DNA of 64,000 bases from Endomychus coccineus (taxonomy: Eukaryota > Arthropoda > Insecta > Coleoptera > Endomychidae), in contig OY294067.1 of NCBI GenBank assembly GCA_958510875.1, positions 27,268,912-27,332,911 of the forward strand, given 5' to 3'. The notes beneath the pieces were generated by a model that saw nothing but the letters and a program-made list of their open reading frames with translations, was not told where the DNA came from and searched no databases. Below are positions 21,130-35,036 of this stretch, piece by piece (the first letter of the stretch is position 1; every line of letters begins with the position of its first letter). The translations under genes were made by a program, and so were the position numbers.

Positions 21130-22200
21130 TACGAGGGCAAGGTGAAAAGTCTCTGAAAAATAAAACAGACTGATTGATTGTAATTCAGTGCTGTTTTGAC
21201 ATCCATCGAAAGCAAGCAACCTTGAAAGATGGAAAAAAGTGAATTCGCGTTTCGATAAAACATTATTTCTTGCGTGGAAAAAACACTACGCAAACCAAAG
21301 CATCGCTTATTAAACATCATGGGGATCCTCCACCATCGATTGGAACAAGGGGTTTGGTGATTTTCGTTATGGTAGTATGACCACAAAGGACGGCGACCGT
21401 TCTGGTCGTCCAATTGAGGTTACAACGCTAGAAATCGTCGATAGAATACATGGTATGATATTGGACGATCGGCGAGTTAAAGTGCACGAGATTCCTGAGG
21501 CTATGGGCATCTCAACCGAACGGGTACGGAACATTTCCAATAATTTTTTGAATATGATTGAGCTGCCAGATGGATTCCGTATTTGCTCTTTGTTGACAAC
21601 AAGCGCGGCAGTGTGACAACTTCAAAGGAGTGTTTGGCGATGTTCAAGGGCGATAAGAAGTACTTTTTGCGCCGTATCGTAACCGTGGACGAAACATGTA
21701 TCCATCACAACACACCAGAGACCAAAGAACAGTTGGAACAGTGGACTTTTCCTGGCGAATCGAAGACGAAAAAGGTCAAAGTGGGCTTATCGCCAACAAA
21801 TTTATGGTGACATTATACAAAGCTGTTGGATCGATTCGACGCCGATTTGAAGCAAAAGCGGCCACATTTGGCAAAAAAATAAGTGTTCTTCCACCAAGGC
21901 AACGCACCGGCGCACAGGTCCGCAGTCGCAATGGTAAAATTGCATAAAGTGAGCTACGAATTGGTTCGTGATCCACGATATTCACCAGATTTGTCACCCC
22001 GCGATTTTTATCTATTCCCAAACTTGAAGAAATGCCTAGGCGAAAAGAGGTTTGGCTCCAACGATGGAGTCGTTGCTGAAACAAACGTTGGACAAAATGT
22101 ATCGGGCTATAAAGAAATTATGTTGAGAAATAAAGTAAGTCTTGACCAAATGAATTATTTCTTGTTCAATTTTCCAGTGACTTATCACCTTACCCTCATA
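21130..22200 (+). mobile_element. mariner transposon, copy 1, inactive
   Basis: The element is about 21132-22198 (1067 bp) between TA dinucleotides. The left end CGAGGGCAAGGTGAAAAGTC is mirrored by GACTTATCACCTTACCCTCA at the right. It encodes a disrupted mariner transposase. The overall length fits the family (about 1.0-1.3 kb), slightly shortened by small deletions. Confidence 0.88.
21229..22121 (+). pseudogene. mariner transposase, frame-disrupted
   Basis: The start at 21229 (MEKSEF) is the family start. The N-terminal HTH part is broken by a stop (TTTCGATAAAAC) and frame changes. MTTKDGDRSGRPIEVTTLEI and the HGMILDDRR helix are readable. The catalytic core reads VTVDETCIHHNTPETKEQ (first Asp kept, usual Trp is Cys) and FFHQGNAPAHRSA, where the second catalytic Asp of HQDNAPAH is Gly. 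YSPDLSPRDFYLFPNLKK keeps the third Asp. Loss of the second Asp alone would abolish activity. Confidence 0.9.
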
Positions 22201-22905
22201 CTACGTACAGTGAGGGTAAAAAGTATGATTGTAGTTCTCTTTCAAGAAGAAATTCTATATTATGCGCCATGCTACATAACAATGATTATGATTTTAATTA
22301 CGGGTATACCATTCAATTATTTACCACGAACATTAATTAAGATAAGAACAATTTTTTCTTCATTCAGATGGGTAGAAACATGAAATAGGCAGATTAACGA
22401 AAATTCAGGTCACAAAGATCGTTTCGTAAATTAAAACAATGGCCAAAGGGGGATCGTTTCAACTAAAATTGAATGCTTCTATTAACGGAATCTATTGCTC
22501 TACAAAGCAGACAAAACACTACAGAAATAACGATAGGAGAATCCGGCGTGGCAGTGTTACAACTCGAGTTGTTAGTGTCACTTACTGAGACAGATTTTAC
22601 TAATAACATAAATTCGATTCAGAGGAAACTGTCAGCAACGTTCCAAGCGAACGAATAGAAATTCAAATTGAAACTTTGGATTTCTACACGTTTTATTTCC
22701 TCAACGTTTTCTTATCTTATTGATGGACCTACTAACGTACTACATCGACTAAATATGTGTTGAAAGCATTGTTTCCGCAATTGCGTTTATTTTATTCATT
22801 AACTACTTGAAACTAATTTTATTTTTATTCAGTCTGCAACGCCACTATTCCAATTAGATTGGCTTCAAGTGAATGGCATCCTTTCTGGTTATTCATGCAA
22901 CTAGT
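22201..22905. other. No gene seen
   Basis: Directly after the mariner is a 26-bp palindrome-like run CCCTCATACTACGTACAGTG...GGG. A 61-residue frame at 22473-22658 has no recognised motif. Otherwise AT-rich spacer. Confidence 0.4.
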
Positions 22906-23674
22906 TCAAAAGTACGTATTTTTCACATGCGTGGAAAATTTAGCTCGAGTCGAGAATTTCATCCAAAAGGGATAAATTTGTTTCTTCTTCAAATGCTGTT
23001 GTTTTTTTTTCTGTACGTTTGAAGTATTCATGTTGTAGCTTTCACGAAGTAGTACAATACCGGTCGTTTGCTTTTTCCTTTTCGGTGAAGCTGCTTTCGT
23101 AAAAGTCGTGACAGCTTTGGCAGTCTTCGGTTTGGGTGCTTTGGTCTTCTTCGTCGGCGACTTGTTCGATTTCTTAACTTTCGAAGAAGTCTTCGCTATA
23201 CCCGCCCTCTTTTCCGCAGTCGGTATTTTTGCGTTTCCCAGGGTTTTCGAAACGGTGGCTTTCTTGGTCGATTTGGCCGCGGCTGTCGTCTTTTCCGAAA
23301 GCACTTTCTTCAATTTCGCAGCAGCTCCCTTTTCAGTCGATACAGCCGATGTGGCGTTGGGGCGTTTGAAAGAATCGGAAGCTCATTTACCTTTCGTTTG
23401 TACAAGAGATCCACAAGCGACGGCAGATTGATATTGAATATTTCTTGATGAAAAGGGCCATTTTTTCATCGTCTGCTTTGTAGTTAGTGGCGACGTATTT
23501 CTTGATAGTTTGTAACGAGGAACCACCTCTTTTCTTTAAGCCATTTATCGCGTTCTTCACCATTTGGGATGTTGGTGGATGAGATGGTTTCGTGCGAAGC
23601 GAAGCATTTTTAGTTTTCTTCGTCGGAGAATTCGGGGTCGAAGGGGCGGTAGTTTGGCTTGCTAGATCTGCCAT
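22906..23674 (-). pseudogene. H1-like: Linker histone H1, disrupted
   Basis: The start at 23674 ([20 protein letters not shown]) opens an H1-type basic/Pro tail. The winged-helix globular domain follows, with [20 protein letters not shown] then [20 protein letters not shown] and FIKKY. A frameshift at about 23430 then moves the rest ([14 protein letters not shown]) to another frame. An in-frame TGA at 23383-23385 replaces the Gly codon of the usual KGKGASGSFK. The C-terminal tail is rich in Lys, Ala and Pro (AEKRAG, SPTKKTKAPKPKTAKA, AASPKRKK) but then runs into non-H1 sequence. No histone 3' stem-loop was seen. Two independent lesions argue for a pseudogene, though assembly error at one cannot be excluded. 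Confidence 0.9.
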
Positions 23675-24531
23675 CGAAATACACGTGGTGGATAGATATA
23701 TCGGGAAGAATTGACAATGTAAGTAAGTGTACGCTGGTGTACAAAAAATATTATTCGTAAACTTGTGTGTGATAATACAATTTTATATTCCCGGCTCGAC
23801 TATTTTGCGTAGTCTAGCTCGTTATATGAGAGAAGTAACTTTAGAGAATCGATTGATGCATTTCTTTTTCTACAAGCATATTTGTAAGGTGGAGCAAGGT
23901 TGAAAAAGTTATCAGGTTCCCAGAAGGATGTTAGGTTAAGGTTTCTAGTGAGTGGGCCAAACGACTATCCTTCCACCACCGCAATATTTCTAATAACTAT
24001 AGTTCACCCACCAATTTTATTCTTTACATAGAGCCGATGATTCGGCTAGTCGAGGTATTGTTCAAATCTCCTGGTAGGAGATGTGTCTCACCTGATTTGT
24101 ATTCAGTGCCGTCTTATGAATTTTCCCGGCCCTAGGATTTATAAGTTCTACGGGTCCCAAAACGTGCAAATCACTGCGAGCCAAGCGAGTCTCCTTCCGT
24201 CGCAGGGGACTTTTTTGTTCAAAAAGGGGCTGGTTTCGTACAATGAATTTCCTGAATTAAAAAATACAGATTGATAATATATTATATACAAGGACGAAAA
24301 TCTAATGTGTACATATACATCTAAAATTTTAAATAGGTACTTTGATAGTTTTCAAATTATGGGCCAAAGGGCGTTATTTTTGGAGCAAAAGATCATAATA
24401 ATTCTCTGAATATTAAGCAACTGAAGAGGATCTATCACTAGATGGACAGCCTATATAGAAAATCCCATTTAATAACGAACTGTGAGACAGGGCTATATTT
24501 GCCAACAATTCAATGGTGGAAGCCATTACTT
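23675..24531. other. No gene seen
   Basis: Upstream flank of the H1 copy; no clear histone promoter block was recognised. A single CAGTGCCGTCTTATGAATTT at about 24104, followed by CCCGGCCC, resembles one hAT-type end, but no partner end was found. Confidence 0.4.
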
Positions 24532-25420
24532 ATTTGTTTTATCTTTAGCATTGAACAAAAAATAGGACAACTTATTTTGAGATTTTGAAGGTGACTTTTA
24601 GATTATGTTTCGATAAAATGTCTGCAATTCTTTCACTTACGGTACCTAAATATGTGAGGATAACGAAATAAATGTCCTAGACCTTACCCTCACGAACCAT
24701 AATACTATCATTACTTTCAAAGTTACTAGAAAACTTACATCCACATATACAACTATTGTCAATTCATCTGTCAGTCGTCGTAGTAAGAAATTAGCAGCAT
24801 TCAACTCAATGATACATAGAACCTTTTAAGTTCCTCTTTCTCCTGAAAACCTGAATGAAGATTTGAATATAATTAAGGTTCTAACCATTAACAATGGTTT
24901 TCAACCTCAAATTATACCCAAATTAGTAACTATCCTTTTACAAAAAATTCTGATTCTTCATCAAAATACGTTTCCCTCACATATTTAGGTAACATAAGTG
25001 AAAGAATTGCAAACATTTTATCGAAACATAATCTAAAAGTTAGCTTCAACCTCAAAATGAATTGTCCTATTTTTTGTTCAATGCTAAAGATAAAACAAAT
25101 GAGTTCAATAAACCTGGAGTATATAAATTAACCTGTTCAGTGTATGATAACTTTTACATCGGTAGTGGTGATATAGAAATTAGATATAAAGAACATTTTA
25201 GATCTTTTAGACTTAATAAAACAGATTCACCTTTCTCTAACCATATTTTAAAAACAAGGCACACTTCCAAATGCAGATGAAGTTAAAATTTTACATAACC
25301 AGAGTAGAGGTTTTAAATTAAACACACTAGCATCTACAGAAATATTCAAAAGTATTAAAAATAATGACAATAAAATTTCAAACGAGCAATTCTGTTGATG
25401 TCTTGATAACGTAAAATTTC
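24532..25420 (+). mobile_element. Penelope-like element (PLE E) with fold-back
   Basis: Left arm 24532-24659 is an inverted copy of 24975-25103. The plus strand then reads SRRSKKLAAFNSMIHRTF, the linker INNGFQPQIIPKLV, and GIY-YIG at 25083-25280 (NEFNKPGVYKLTCSVYDNFY, IGSGDIEIRYKEHFRSF, then SNHILKTRHTS). The usual GQTG is GSGD, an altered active-site loop. The RT is almost absent. Stops and shifts are present. Confidence 0.8.
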
Positions 25421-25635
25421 CCATAATCCCCTTGTGCCTGCCTAGTATATTTCCGCATTAAAATTTCCTTATCACAATTAACTCTGCCTCATTCTCAAAT
25501 TTCAATTATACTATTCTAACAATGTATTTCCCCAACCGGAACCCCACTTGTTACCTGTGTTTTATATTGTACCATAAATAGCCAAAATTATTCATATTTG
25601 CATACATTAATATCGTTTGAAGATGACACGCTAGA
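25421..25635. other. PLE E downstream flank
   Basis: AT-rich, no coding signal. It may include the untranslated end of the PLE. Confidence 0.3.
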
Positions 25636-27116
25636 TAGTCCAGGCAATAAGTACGGAAAAAGACCATAATAAAAAAAAATATATAGTAAGCTAGAATTTC
25701 AAAATTTTTTTTGCATTTTGTTCCTAATACCCCATAGATCATTCATGACTATCAAGACCGCGGGGGTCGACCTTTCTACTCCCCCAAAACGGGGTTTCAA
25801 CCCCTCAGAGGAGCATTCTTATAAAAACAATCCAAAAGTGTAGAAAATTAATGAATTGAGAGCCGAAAATGACCCTCAGTATGTTTTTTGGGTCACTGAT
25901 CACGATTCCGCAGTTAGTTTTCTCGGGAAACTCCCTCCAGATGGGAAATCTGGAAAATAATATATAAATTTATAATTTTGTTGCAAAAATTACCTCTAGT
26001 GAGTTTTTTTGGGTCGCTGATCGCGATTCCACTGTTATTTTTCCCAAGACGGTTTTCCTGAGACGGTTATGAATAATAAAGGATAATTTTGTTGCAATAA
26101 ATGACCTCTAGTAGATTTTTTGGGTCGTTGATCACGATTCCGCTGTTAGTTTCTCTCGGGAAACTCCCTCCAGATGGGAAATTTGGAAAATAATATATAA
26201 TTTTGTTGCAAAAATTACCTCTAGTAGTTTTTTTTTTCGCTGATCACGATTCCACTGTTACTTTTTCCGAAAAACTGTCCAGATGGAAAATTCGGGAAAT
26301 TTGAGATTTTACTAAGACGGTTGTGAATAATAAAGTATAATTTTGTTGCAAAAATTACCTGTAGTACGTTTTTTGGGTCGTTGATCACGATTCCGCTGTT
26401 ATTTTTCCCAAAAAACTCTTTCTAGATGGAAAATTCGGGAAATTTGAGATTTCCCTTGAGACCGTTATGAATGATAAAGTATAATTTTGTTGCGAAAAAT
26501 GACCTCTTTTTTTCATTTTATTTCCCGAAACTGCAAAGGAAATTACAATTTTCAAGATTTTTCACTGTGCAGAAGGTTTTCCGAGAAAACCAACAGCGAA
26601 ATCGTGATCAGCGACCCAAAAAACCTACTAGGCATCATCATTTTTGTAACAAAATTATATTTTATTATTCCCAAACGCCAGGAATATCCCAAATTTCTCA
26701 TCTGGAGGGAGTTTTCCGAGAAAACTAACAGCGGATTCGTGATCAGCGACCCAAAAAACCTACTGGAGGTAATTTTTGCAACAAAATTATAAATCATATA
26801 TTATTTTGCAAATTTCCCATCTGGAGGGAGTTTCCCGAGAAAACTAACTGCGGAATCGTGATCAGTGACCCAAAAAACAATCTTGGGGTCATTTTCGGCT
26901 CTTAATTCATTAATTTTCTACACTTTTGGATTGTTTTTATAAGAATGCTCCTCTGAGGGGTTGACATCCCGTTTTGGGGGGTAGAAATGTCGACCCCCGC
27001 GGTCTTGATAGTCATGAATGATCTATGGGGTATTGTGAACAAAATGCAAAAAAAAATTGACATTCTAGCTTACTATATATTTTTTTTTATTTTCTGCTTC
27101 GTTGCCTGGACTAAGA
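25633..27116. mobile_element. Fold-back element 2 (GTCGCTGAT family)
   Basis: The element is 25636-27113 (1478 bp). The ends TAGTCCAGGCAA and TTGCCTGGACTA are exact inverses, flanked by AGA on both sides (apparent 3-bp duplication). The arms are long (about 300 bp outer part with AGTAAGCTAGAATNT, CCCCATAGATCATTCATGAC and CTCCTCTGAGGGGTTGA-type blocks). The interior is a run of repeats of roughly 110-130 bp carrying TTTTTTGGGTCGCTGATCAC and GAAACTCCCTCCAGATGG. The open frames inside are chance readings of these repeats. Confidence 0.85.
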
Positions 27117-28335
27117 GTCGAAACTATAGTCACTATTTGTTTCTATAATATATGTGATATAAAACAAAGTAAAAGTGTTTATTTTATTATATCAATACTA
27201 TATTTGCATTGTTGTCATCTGATAAATTGTTTCTTGAATGACTGGCGGCAAAGTATCAAAATAGTTGATGGAATCTATAATTAATGACGCAAACGTGACA
27301 GACAAACATTCTAAACACTATCAACATTGAGGAATTCGTAAACATATTCTATTGAAGAAACAATGATTTTCGTTTGTATGAAACAGCTTGAGATACAGAA
27401 GAGAAGAATCTACGGTAAAATTCATTTTAGCGTAAGCGGAATTAAATGAAATTTCTCTCAGGGTCGAATACGGCAAGATGTAAACGATAAAATTATGGCA
27501 ACAATACAAGTTGCGGGTCAAGGTTGAAAATTAAAATCGTTGGATAATTGTCATGACAAATCTTCTAGCATATTACCCACATGAAAACATCAAAGGTGTG
27601 GCAGCTATGAATTTACATATATTACATTGTGCGTCGGCAATTCGGAGAAATATTCTGAATAATCAACTACAAAATTTGAAATATGTATCTCATACTAGGA
27701 CACGGATGGTGCGCAAACGCGAACTATAATATGAAATGTGTTACGTGAATAGTTCTCTCAAGTAAACTATTAACTAGGAGGTCGGTCAGTATGCTGCACA
27801 TATACCCGAAGTGTTATGACGGAGTGGTGATTGTGCCGCGAAATGAGGCAAGACTTAGTTCGTTACGTTCACTCCGTCTTTCGTAAAAGCCGAGCGCGAA
27901 CCGTTGTATGTCTAGTTTCTTGAGCTCGATTCTTTAGCACTAGGAAGGTATGGATGGGCTTTTAAAAAAATATGTATCTAAAAAATTGCTAAAGGTACAG
28001 TAAATCGGAGTCACCGTTCGGCCACTATGTAGGAATCAACATGCCATATGAGCTGCAAGGTAGATGAGCCAATCAAAAGCACGAGCCATAGTCCTATCTA
28101 TTTGTGTGATCTCGATTGTTTTCATTACAATCGGCCAGATTGTAGCACCGAAGAGTGCACGAAACAAAGCGAATAGAGTATTTTGACGGACTGCTCTCCT
28201 CAATACCGGAAAACGTAAATTGAGTTCCATTTCCGTATTCTTACGTAAATTCAGTTCCACTAATGAAACCAAACTACGTAAACTTGAATCCCGGGTTTCA
28301 ATATAATTCTCTGAATATTCTTAGAAATGAAAAGT
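27114..28335. other. No gene seen
   Basis: No convincing frame. A 78-residue minus frame at 28036-28272 has no known motif. At about 27160-27200 a GTTTATTTTATTATATCAATA piece resembles the P3 PLE tail. Confidence 0.4.
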
Positions 28336-28597
28336 TGGGTAGGTTAGGTTAGGTTATAAACAAAGGGGGTACGATAAACAATCATTATTGGTTATTATGA
28401 GATTGTTAAGATTGGCGTGATTACAATATTTGCATTCCATATCAACAAAGTTAGGTTAGGTTTGGTTAGAAACAAAGGGGGTATGATAAACAATCATTAT
28501 TGGTTATTATTGGTGTTAAGATTAGCACAATTAAAATATTTGAATTCTATTTCAACAAAGTTAAGTTAGTAGGTTTGGTTGGGTTAGGTAAGGTTAG

Positions 28598-30265
28598 GTT
28601 AGGTTCAGTGGCGGCTCGTGAACTTTTTAAGAGAGGAAGCTGGACATAAAACGTTCTTGTAAAAATATACTCTGTTCAGCCAATAAATTTAACCCTGGCA
28701 CAGCGACCGTACCAGCTACTTCAGTGACAAAATTAATTGTTGCCAAGCAAGAACCAACGTGGAGGTGTAGAGTTTCTCTTGGCAAAAATTTTTTTTGTTC
28801 GTTTTTTTTTCTTTGGATTTTGGTATTTTTTATTTTTTTTTTGAAATTGTTCATATTTTGTTTTTTTTTATTAACTTTTTTTATATATTAACGGAATTCT
28901 ACGGTCTTTAGTTTGCGAAAAATGATCAATAATATTATCATAAAATGTATCATTTTGTTTTAAGTGTTTTACTAAATATTTTTCAATAGATATCAAACTA
29001 ACATTGTATAAACGATTTTGGCCCATTGTATTTCGCATGTAAGTTTTAATTCGTTTGAGAGTAGAAAATGATCTCTCCACCGATGCCGACGTGACAGGAA
29101 TGGTGAATGTCAAACAAAGTTGTTTATAAAACTGAGGTAAAACTTGTTGCAAATCATTGTCTATCATATATTTTATCATATCGGCGTGAATGTCGTACTG
29201 GCTTAAAATATAAAATATCTTTATCCGAGTAGGTATATAACCCATAATTCATTGTGCAGTGCCATTTTAGCAAAAAATTTATATTTTAGAACTAAGTTAT
29301 CTAAAAGTGTATTGGGAAACTCTTTTGAAAAAGATTCGAAAAATCTTCTATTCGTCAAGTCGAAAAACTTCAATTCATGTAAATCGGAAAATCGAATCTC
29401 AATTTGACCTTTAATAGTATCTAAAATTTCATAAAAAAAGTTGTTTTTAATGTAGTTTCTTGTCTACCAAATTATATGTTTTCCTCCTTTAACAATATTC
29501 TGTTTACCGGTTAAACTTAATACTCGATGTAATATGTTCCTGCGATTTTTCATGTCTGTCTATACCACGAGCTAAATTTTTCAAATCATTATAACCCGAG
29601 TGCCCCCAACATGAAGTTGTATCAGATGTAAATAGCAAGCAATATAATTTATTGTGTATTTCGATTTTGAAACATAACTGTCATCGTCACCACTAATCTT
29701 TTCAAATCCGGTAAAGGCCGTTTATTTTTAACAAAACACTTTTCTATCATATGTTAATCCACTAAATGGATTTTCTAAGAACCCAGCAACTAAGTCACTC
29801 ATCATTTTAACGTTCACCGATTTGATAAATTATAACTTAACTACTTAACCTTACTTCGCCTCGCGGTATAAAAACAAGAACTAACGGAACACGACACGTG
29901 TCGCATTCTTCTAGCGGAAAGGCGGTAGCAAGTAATCGTTTTTCATTCGACCGACGATTCCGTACGAGAAGCTAGCCTACATAGGGTGTTGCCATATTCG
30001 CTCTTTTACCCTATCTGGCAATTGAACTGCTTGGAAAACGGCAACTGTGTTGACCACACGTATTTAGCGTTTGAGATATATAGAGATTCTAGCCTCTGGC
30101 CACTGTTGCCAGATCAAAAATAACTACTGAGAACGGGGAATTAATTGTAAAATTCAGAGAATTATCAGAGAAACAGGAAATAAAATGGAGAATGATCATT
30201 AAGATAAATTGGTGAGGAGGCTGAGCCTCCTTAGCCTCCTTCGAGGAGCCGCCACTGGTTAGGTT
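28598..30265. mobile_element. hAT element inserted in the satellite
   Basis: The element is 28606-30257 (1652 bp). Ends are CAGTGGCGGCTCGTGAA and, in reverse complement, CAGTGGCGGCTCCTCGAA. The 8-bp flanks are GTTAGGTT on both sides (28598-28605 and 30258-30265). The duplication is less informative than usual because the target is itself a TTAGG repeat. It contains a large remnant of a DUF4371-type hAT transposase on the minus strand. Confidence 0.88.
28871..29805 (-). pseudogene. hAT (DUF4371-like) transposase remnant
   Basis: The minus strand starts near 29805 with MSDLVAGFLENPFSGLT, then in broken frames gives SCWGHSGYNDLKNLARGIDR and HEKSQEHI (the TTF-finger/N-terminal region of this hAT group). 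The catalytic middle is missing. The last frame (29245-28871) has FYKQLCLTFTIPVTSASVER, SFSTLKRIKTYMRNTMGQNR and LSLISIEKYL-like sequence, the hAT dimerisation domain. The internal deletion and several stops make it non-functional. Confidence 0.85.
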
Positions 30266-30866
30266 GCAAATAAAGGGGGTACAATAAGCAATCATTATTA
30301 TGAGAGTGTTAGGATTGGCGCAATTACAATATTTGCATTCTGTATCAACAAAGTTAGTAGATTAGATTAGGTTAGGCTAGGTTAGGTTAGTTTAGGTTAG
30401 GTTAGGTTAAGTCAGGTTAGGTTAGGCTACGGACCAAGAAAGTACAATAAACAATCATTATTGGTTATTATGAGAGTGTTAAGATTAGCGGGATTACAAT
30501 ATTTGCATTCCGTATCAACAAGGTTAAGTTAGGTTAGGTTAGCAACAAAGGGGGTATAATAAACAATCATTATTGGTTAATATAAGTGTTAAGATTAGCA
30601 CAATTACAATGTTACCATATCAACAAATCAAAGTAAGTAAGTTAGGTTAGGTTAGGTTACAAATAATGGGGGTACAATAAGCAATAATTATTATGAGAGT
30701 GTTAAGATTAGCACAATTACAATGTTACTATATCAACAAAGCTAAGTTAGTAGGTCAGGTTAGGTTAGGTTAGGTTACAAATAAAGGGGGTACAATAAAC
30801 AATCATTATTGTGAGAGTGTTAAGATTAGCGCGATTACAATATTTGCGTTCTATATGAATGGTACG

Positions 30867-32590
<1,724 letters not shown>

Positions 32591-32790
32591 ATATATATAT
32601 ATATAGGTTAGGTTAAGTTAGGTTACAAATAAAGGGGGTACAATAAACAATCATTATTATGAGATAGTTAGGATTAGCCCGATTACAATATTTACATTCT
32701 ATATCAAAAAAGTTAGGTTTGGATATATTATGTTAGGTTAGGTTAGAAAAAAGGGGGCACAATAAACAATCATTATTGGTTATTGTGCAA

Positions 32791-34060
32791 ATACTTGCTT
32801 ACAGGAGAGAGGTTGGCCTAGGCAGCAACGTGCTAATTATCTGATCTGACAACTTGGTACATACCGGAACCTTGTTTACGTACACCTTAAAAAGACCCTA
32901 GACTGAATTTACCTACATAGAAAGGCAATTATTAGATGCCGGACTTAATTTACGTCGACCCCTCAATAACTCGAAAATGGTTTAAGGTACAGCATTGAAT
33001 TATTAGATACTGTTCACATTTTGTGCACTCTGTATTGTGGGCTTAATAGGTTCTTGGAACCTCTGCCTTTTTTCAAACCTAATAATATGAAGAATATCCT
33101 GAAAATATATGAAACCATATATATTGTAGGACATAATAGATGTTAATGATTGTGTTTGTATCGTTTTGGGGGTGTTTTCATGTGTAACGTAAAGATTTCA
33201 TGCTGTAACTAAGTTGTAAAGGGAATTGATTTACGGCCATCAAGCTTGATTATCGAAGGCTTTTGTACGCATTAAATCAATTACAACGTAGCGTAGATTG
33301 ATCGAGAGAAAGTATAATAGCCGCCTTAAGTCAATATAATAATGTCCGATTCGAATCATTAATATACATGTTCGGGTCTTTGGTAATTATGACCATAACA
33401 GACACTTCCTTTCAAGAAGAGAAAGCCGCTTGAATGGCCATACTAGCAGGTATTTACCTCACTACAAGACGAAACTGTAAATGTCAATATAAACAAAAAC
33501 TGGCGTATTACTGAAGTGTATAACTTCATGACTACATGGTTTGTAACGAAATTCTTTTGATACACTCATGAGCGATTCCCAACAATAGAATTCGTTTCCC
33601 TATTTAACATTAACGCAATGATTTTGAAAATGCACTATTACACTTTTCTATTGTGTATGTGTAAACTATTGGAGAAACATTATGTCATTGAAATTGTCTC
33701 TAAACAAGCTCAAATTAATGAGGGGAAATTAGCACATTCATCAAACTTTTAGTTTATATACAGTGTGTCCGAAATCAGAATGTACATCATGGGGATATCG
33801 GAAACTGTAATAGATAAAGTCGAGAAAATAAAGCCAAAAAGGTCGAATAAAAAAGCGGCTGAATCGATTTTGATGTTTTTTTTAAATCGATTCTTAAACT
33901 CATTTAAAAAAAAGTTACCATTTTGTACTTTGTTAACATGCATTTTAGCATTTCTACAGAGGAAAATTCAGGAGCTAAAATTCAATGTGAAGAAAAGTGG
34001 CCAAATATAGTCGAAATAGGCCAGAATTTCTTACTCGGGGGTTTTTGGGGGTCACTGTTC
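32791..34060. other. No gene seen
   Basis: No recognised protein or repeat ends in most of it. At 33760-34060 lies ATACAGTGTGTCCGAAATCA and, at 34035, GGGGGTTTTTGGGGGTCACTG, a diverged form of the motif found in the fold-back elements. Confidence 0.4.
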
Positions 34061-34350
34061 ACAATTCTGAATATTGGAGCAACGACGCACATGGGGGCCT
34101 TGGCTTCTGGACGGATTCCGAGTCACAAAAGCCAAAAGTACGATTCGATGACGACGTTTCGCAAACCTCAATCCTGCCCTGAAGATGCGACATTTAATGG
34201 TTGGCGAAACGTCGGCATCAACTCGTGCTATTGTGACACGGAATTCATGCGGAAGTCAAGAATTTTCAAAAAGTAAAATTGTTTTATTTTATTATACGTA
34301 TTTATGATAAATTATCACAAAGTAATGACTTTCACCATTGACTGCTGAAT
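34061..34350 (+). mobile_element. PLE family P3 terminus
   Basis: Contains the hammerhead-like block at 34174-34217. It is followed by GTTTTATTTTATTATACG and TGATAAATTATCACAAAGTA, the tail found at 3480, 18840 and 24510. A related GATTGGCGAAACGTCGGCAA block ends PLE G at 37470. No coding part is attached here. Confidence 0.65.
34174..34217 (+). ncRNA. Hammerhead-type ribozyme candidate, family P3
   Basis: Reads TGCC-CTGAAGA-T-GCGACATTTAATGGTTGGC-GAA-ACGT-C-GGCA. TGCC pairs with GGCA (stem I). GC..AC pairs with GT..GC (stem II, imperfect). ACGT is self-complementary (minimal stem III), and C follows as the cleavage-site base. An extra U follows the CUGAAGA box, as in the P1 copies. Confidence 0.6.
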
Positions 34351-34757
34351 TAAAGTTTGGTGTAAATTTGAGTTTAATTCTCAAAAATTCGAAGTATAAA
34401 TTTTCTATTATCAATATTGATCTTCAAGTAATTAAAAAAAAAACGAATTCCTTAATTCCTTTTTTTTCTAGTGTCAGAGATGGACCATAATAACGAACAC
34501 TCCTTCAAACCTTTCATACGTTTTTGTGTTTATGTTTTATTGAATTCAAATTGTTTAGTTATTTTTATTTTACATTCATTAATGTATCTCATGTGATGGT
34601 TCAATTGCGTTTGAAATCAGTTTCAGTCCCCATCAAGATATTTTGGAAACACTCTTAACTACGAGCCTGCATTGTAGAAAAATTGGGCACTTGAATAATA
34701 AAGGAAAATCAAAAGTTCAACAAAATTAAAAAATTAACTGTGATCCATATATCATTA
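34351..34757. other. No gene seen
   Basis: AT-rich spacer. Confidence 0.4.
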
Positions 34758-35036
34758 ACTTTCCTCACTTGTCGTGGTTAGAAAGAGTTAAATTATGCTC
34801 TAAAACGCCCTCATACAATGTAGTTTCTGTTTTCACCAATTTAAAGCAAAATTTCGAATTCGTACGACCAATAGGATTGGCCCAATCGTTTCAACAGTGG
34901 GTTGGGCTACATACGCACACACATATCTCGAAGATAGTCTCGATTGATTTAGAAAGCCGTGATGTTTCCGTCAAATCCAACATTTTTCAAACAGGTTACA
35001 ATACTTCCCTTATACTATGTATAGTGAGGAAAGTAA
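34758..35036. mobile_element. Possible small TIR element
   Basis: ACTTTCCTCAC at the left and GTGAGGAAAGT at the right are inverse and sit about 280 bp apart. The right end ACTATGTATAGTGAGG resembles CTACGTACAGTGAGGG beside the mariner at 22200. The 93-residue frame inside has no transposase motif. The target duplication is unclear. Confidence 0.4.

Noticed and set aside
23108..23431. 107-residue plus-strand frame rich in Phe, Val and Ala
   Set aside because: It is the antisense of the Lys/Ala/Pro-rich H1 tail; its hydrophobic look follows from that composition.
24104..24275. hAT-like left end CAGTGCCGTC with a 63-residue frame
   Set aside because: No matching right end or duplication was found; kept only as a remark.
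26471..26797. Overlapping open frames on both strands
   Set aside because: They are readings of the repeated arms of the fold-back element 25636-27113 and recur with the repeats.
28336..30440. Possible chromosome end because of (TTAGG)n
   Set aside because: The tracts are short, degenerate, separated by a 90-bp core, and followed by more than 30 kb of other sequence; this is interstitial.
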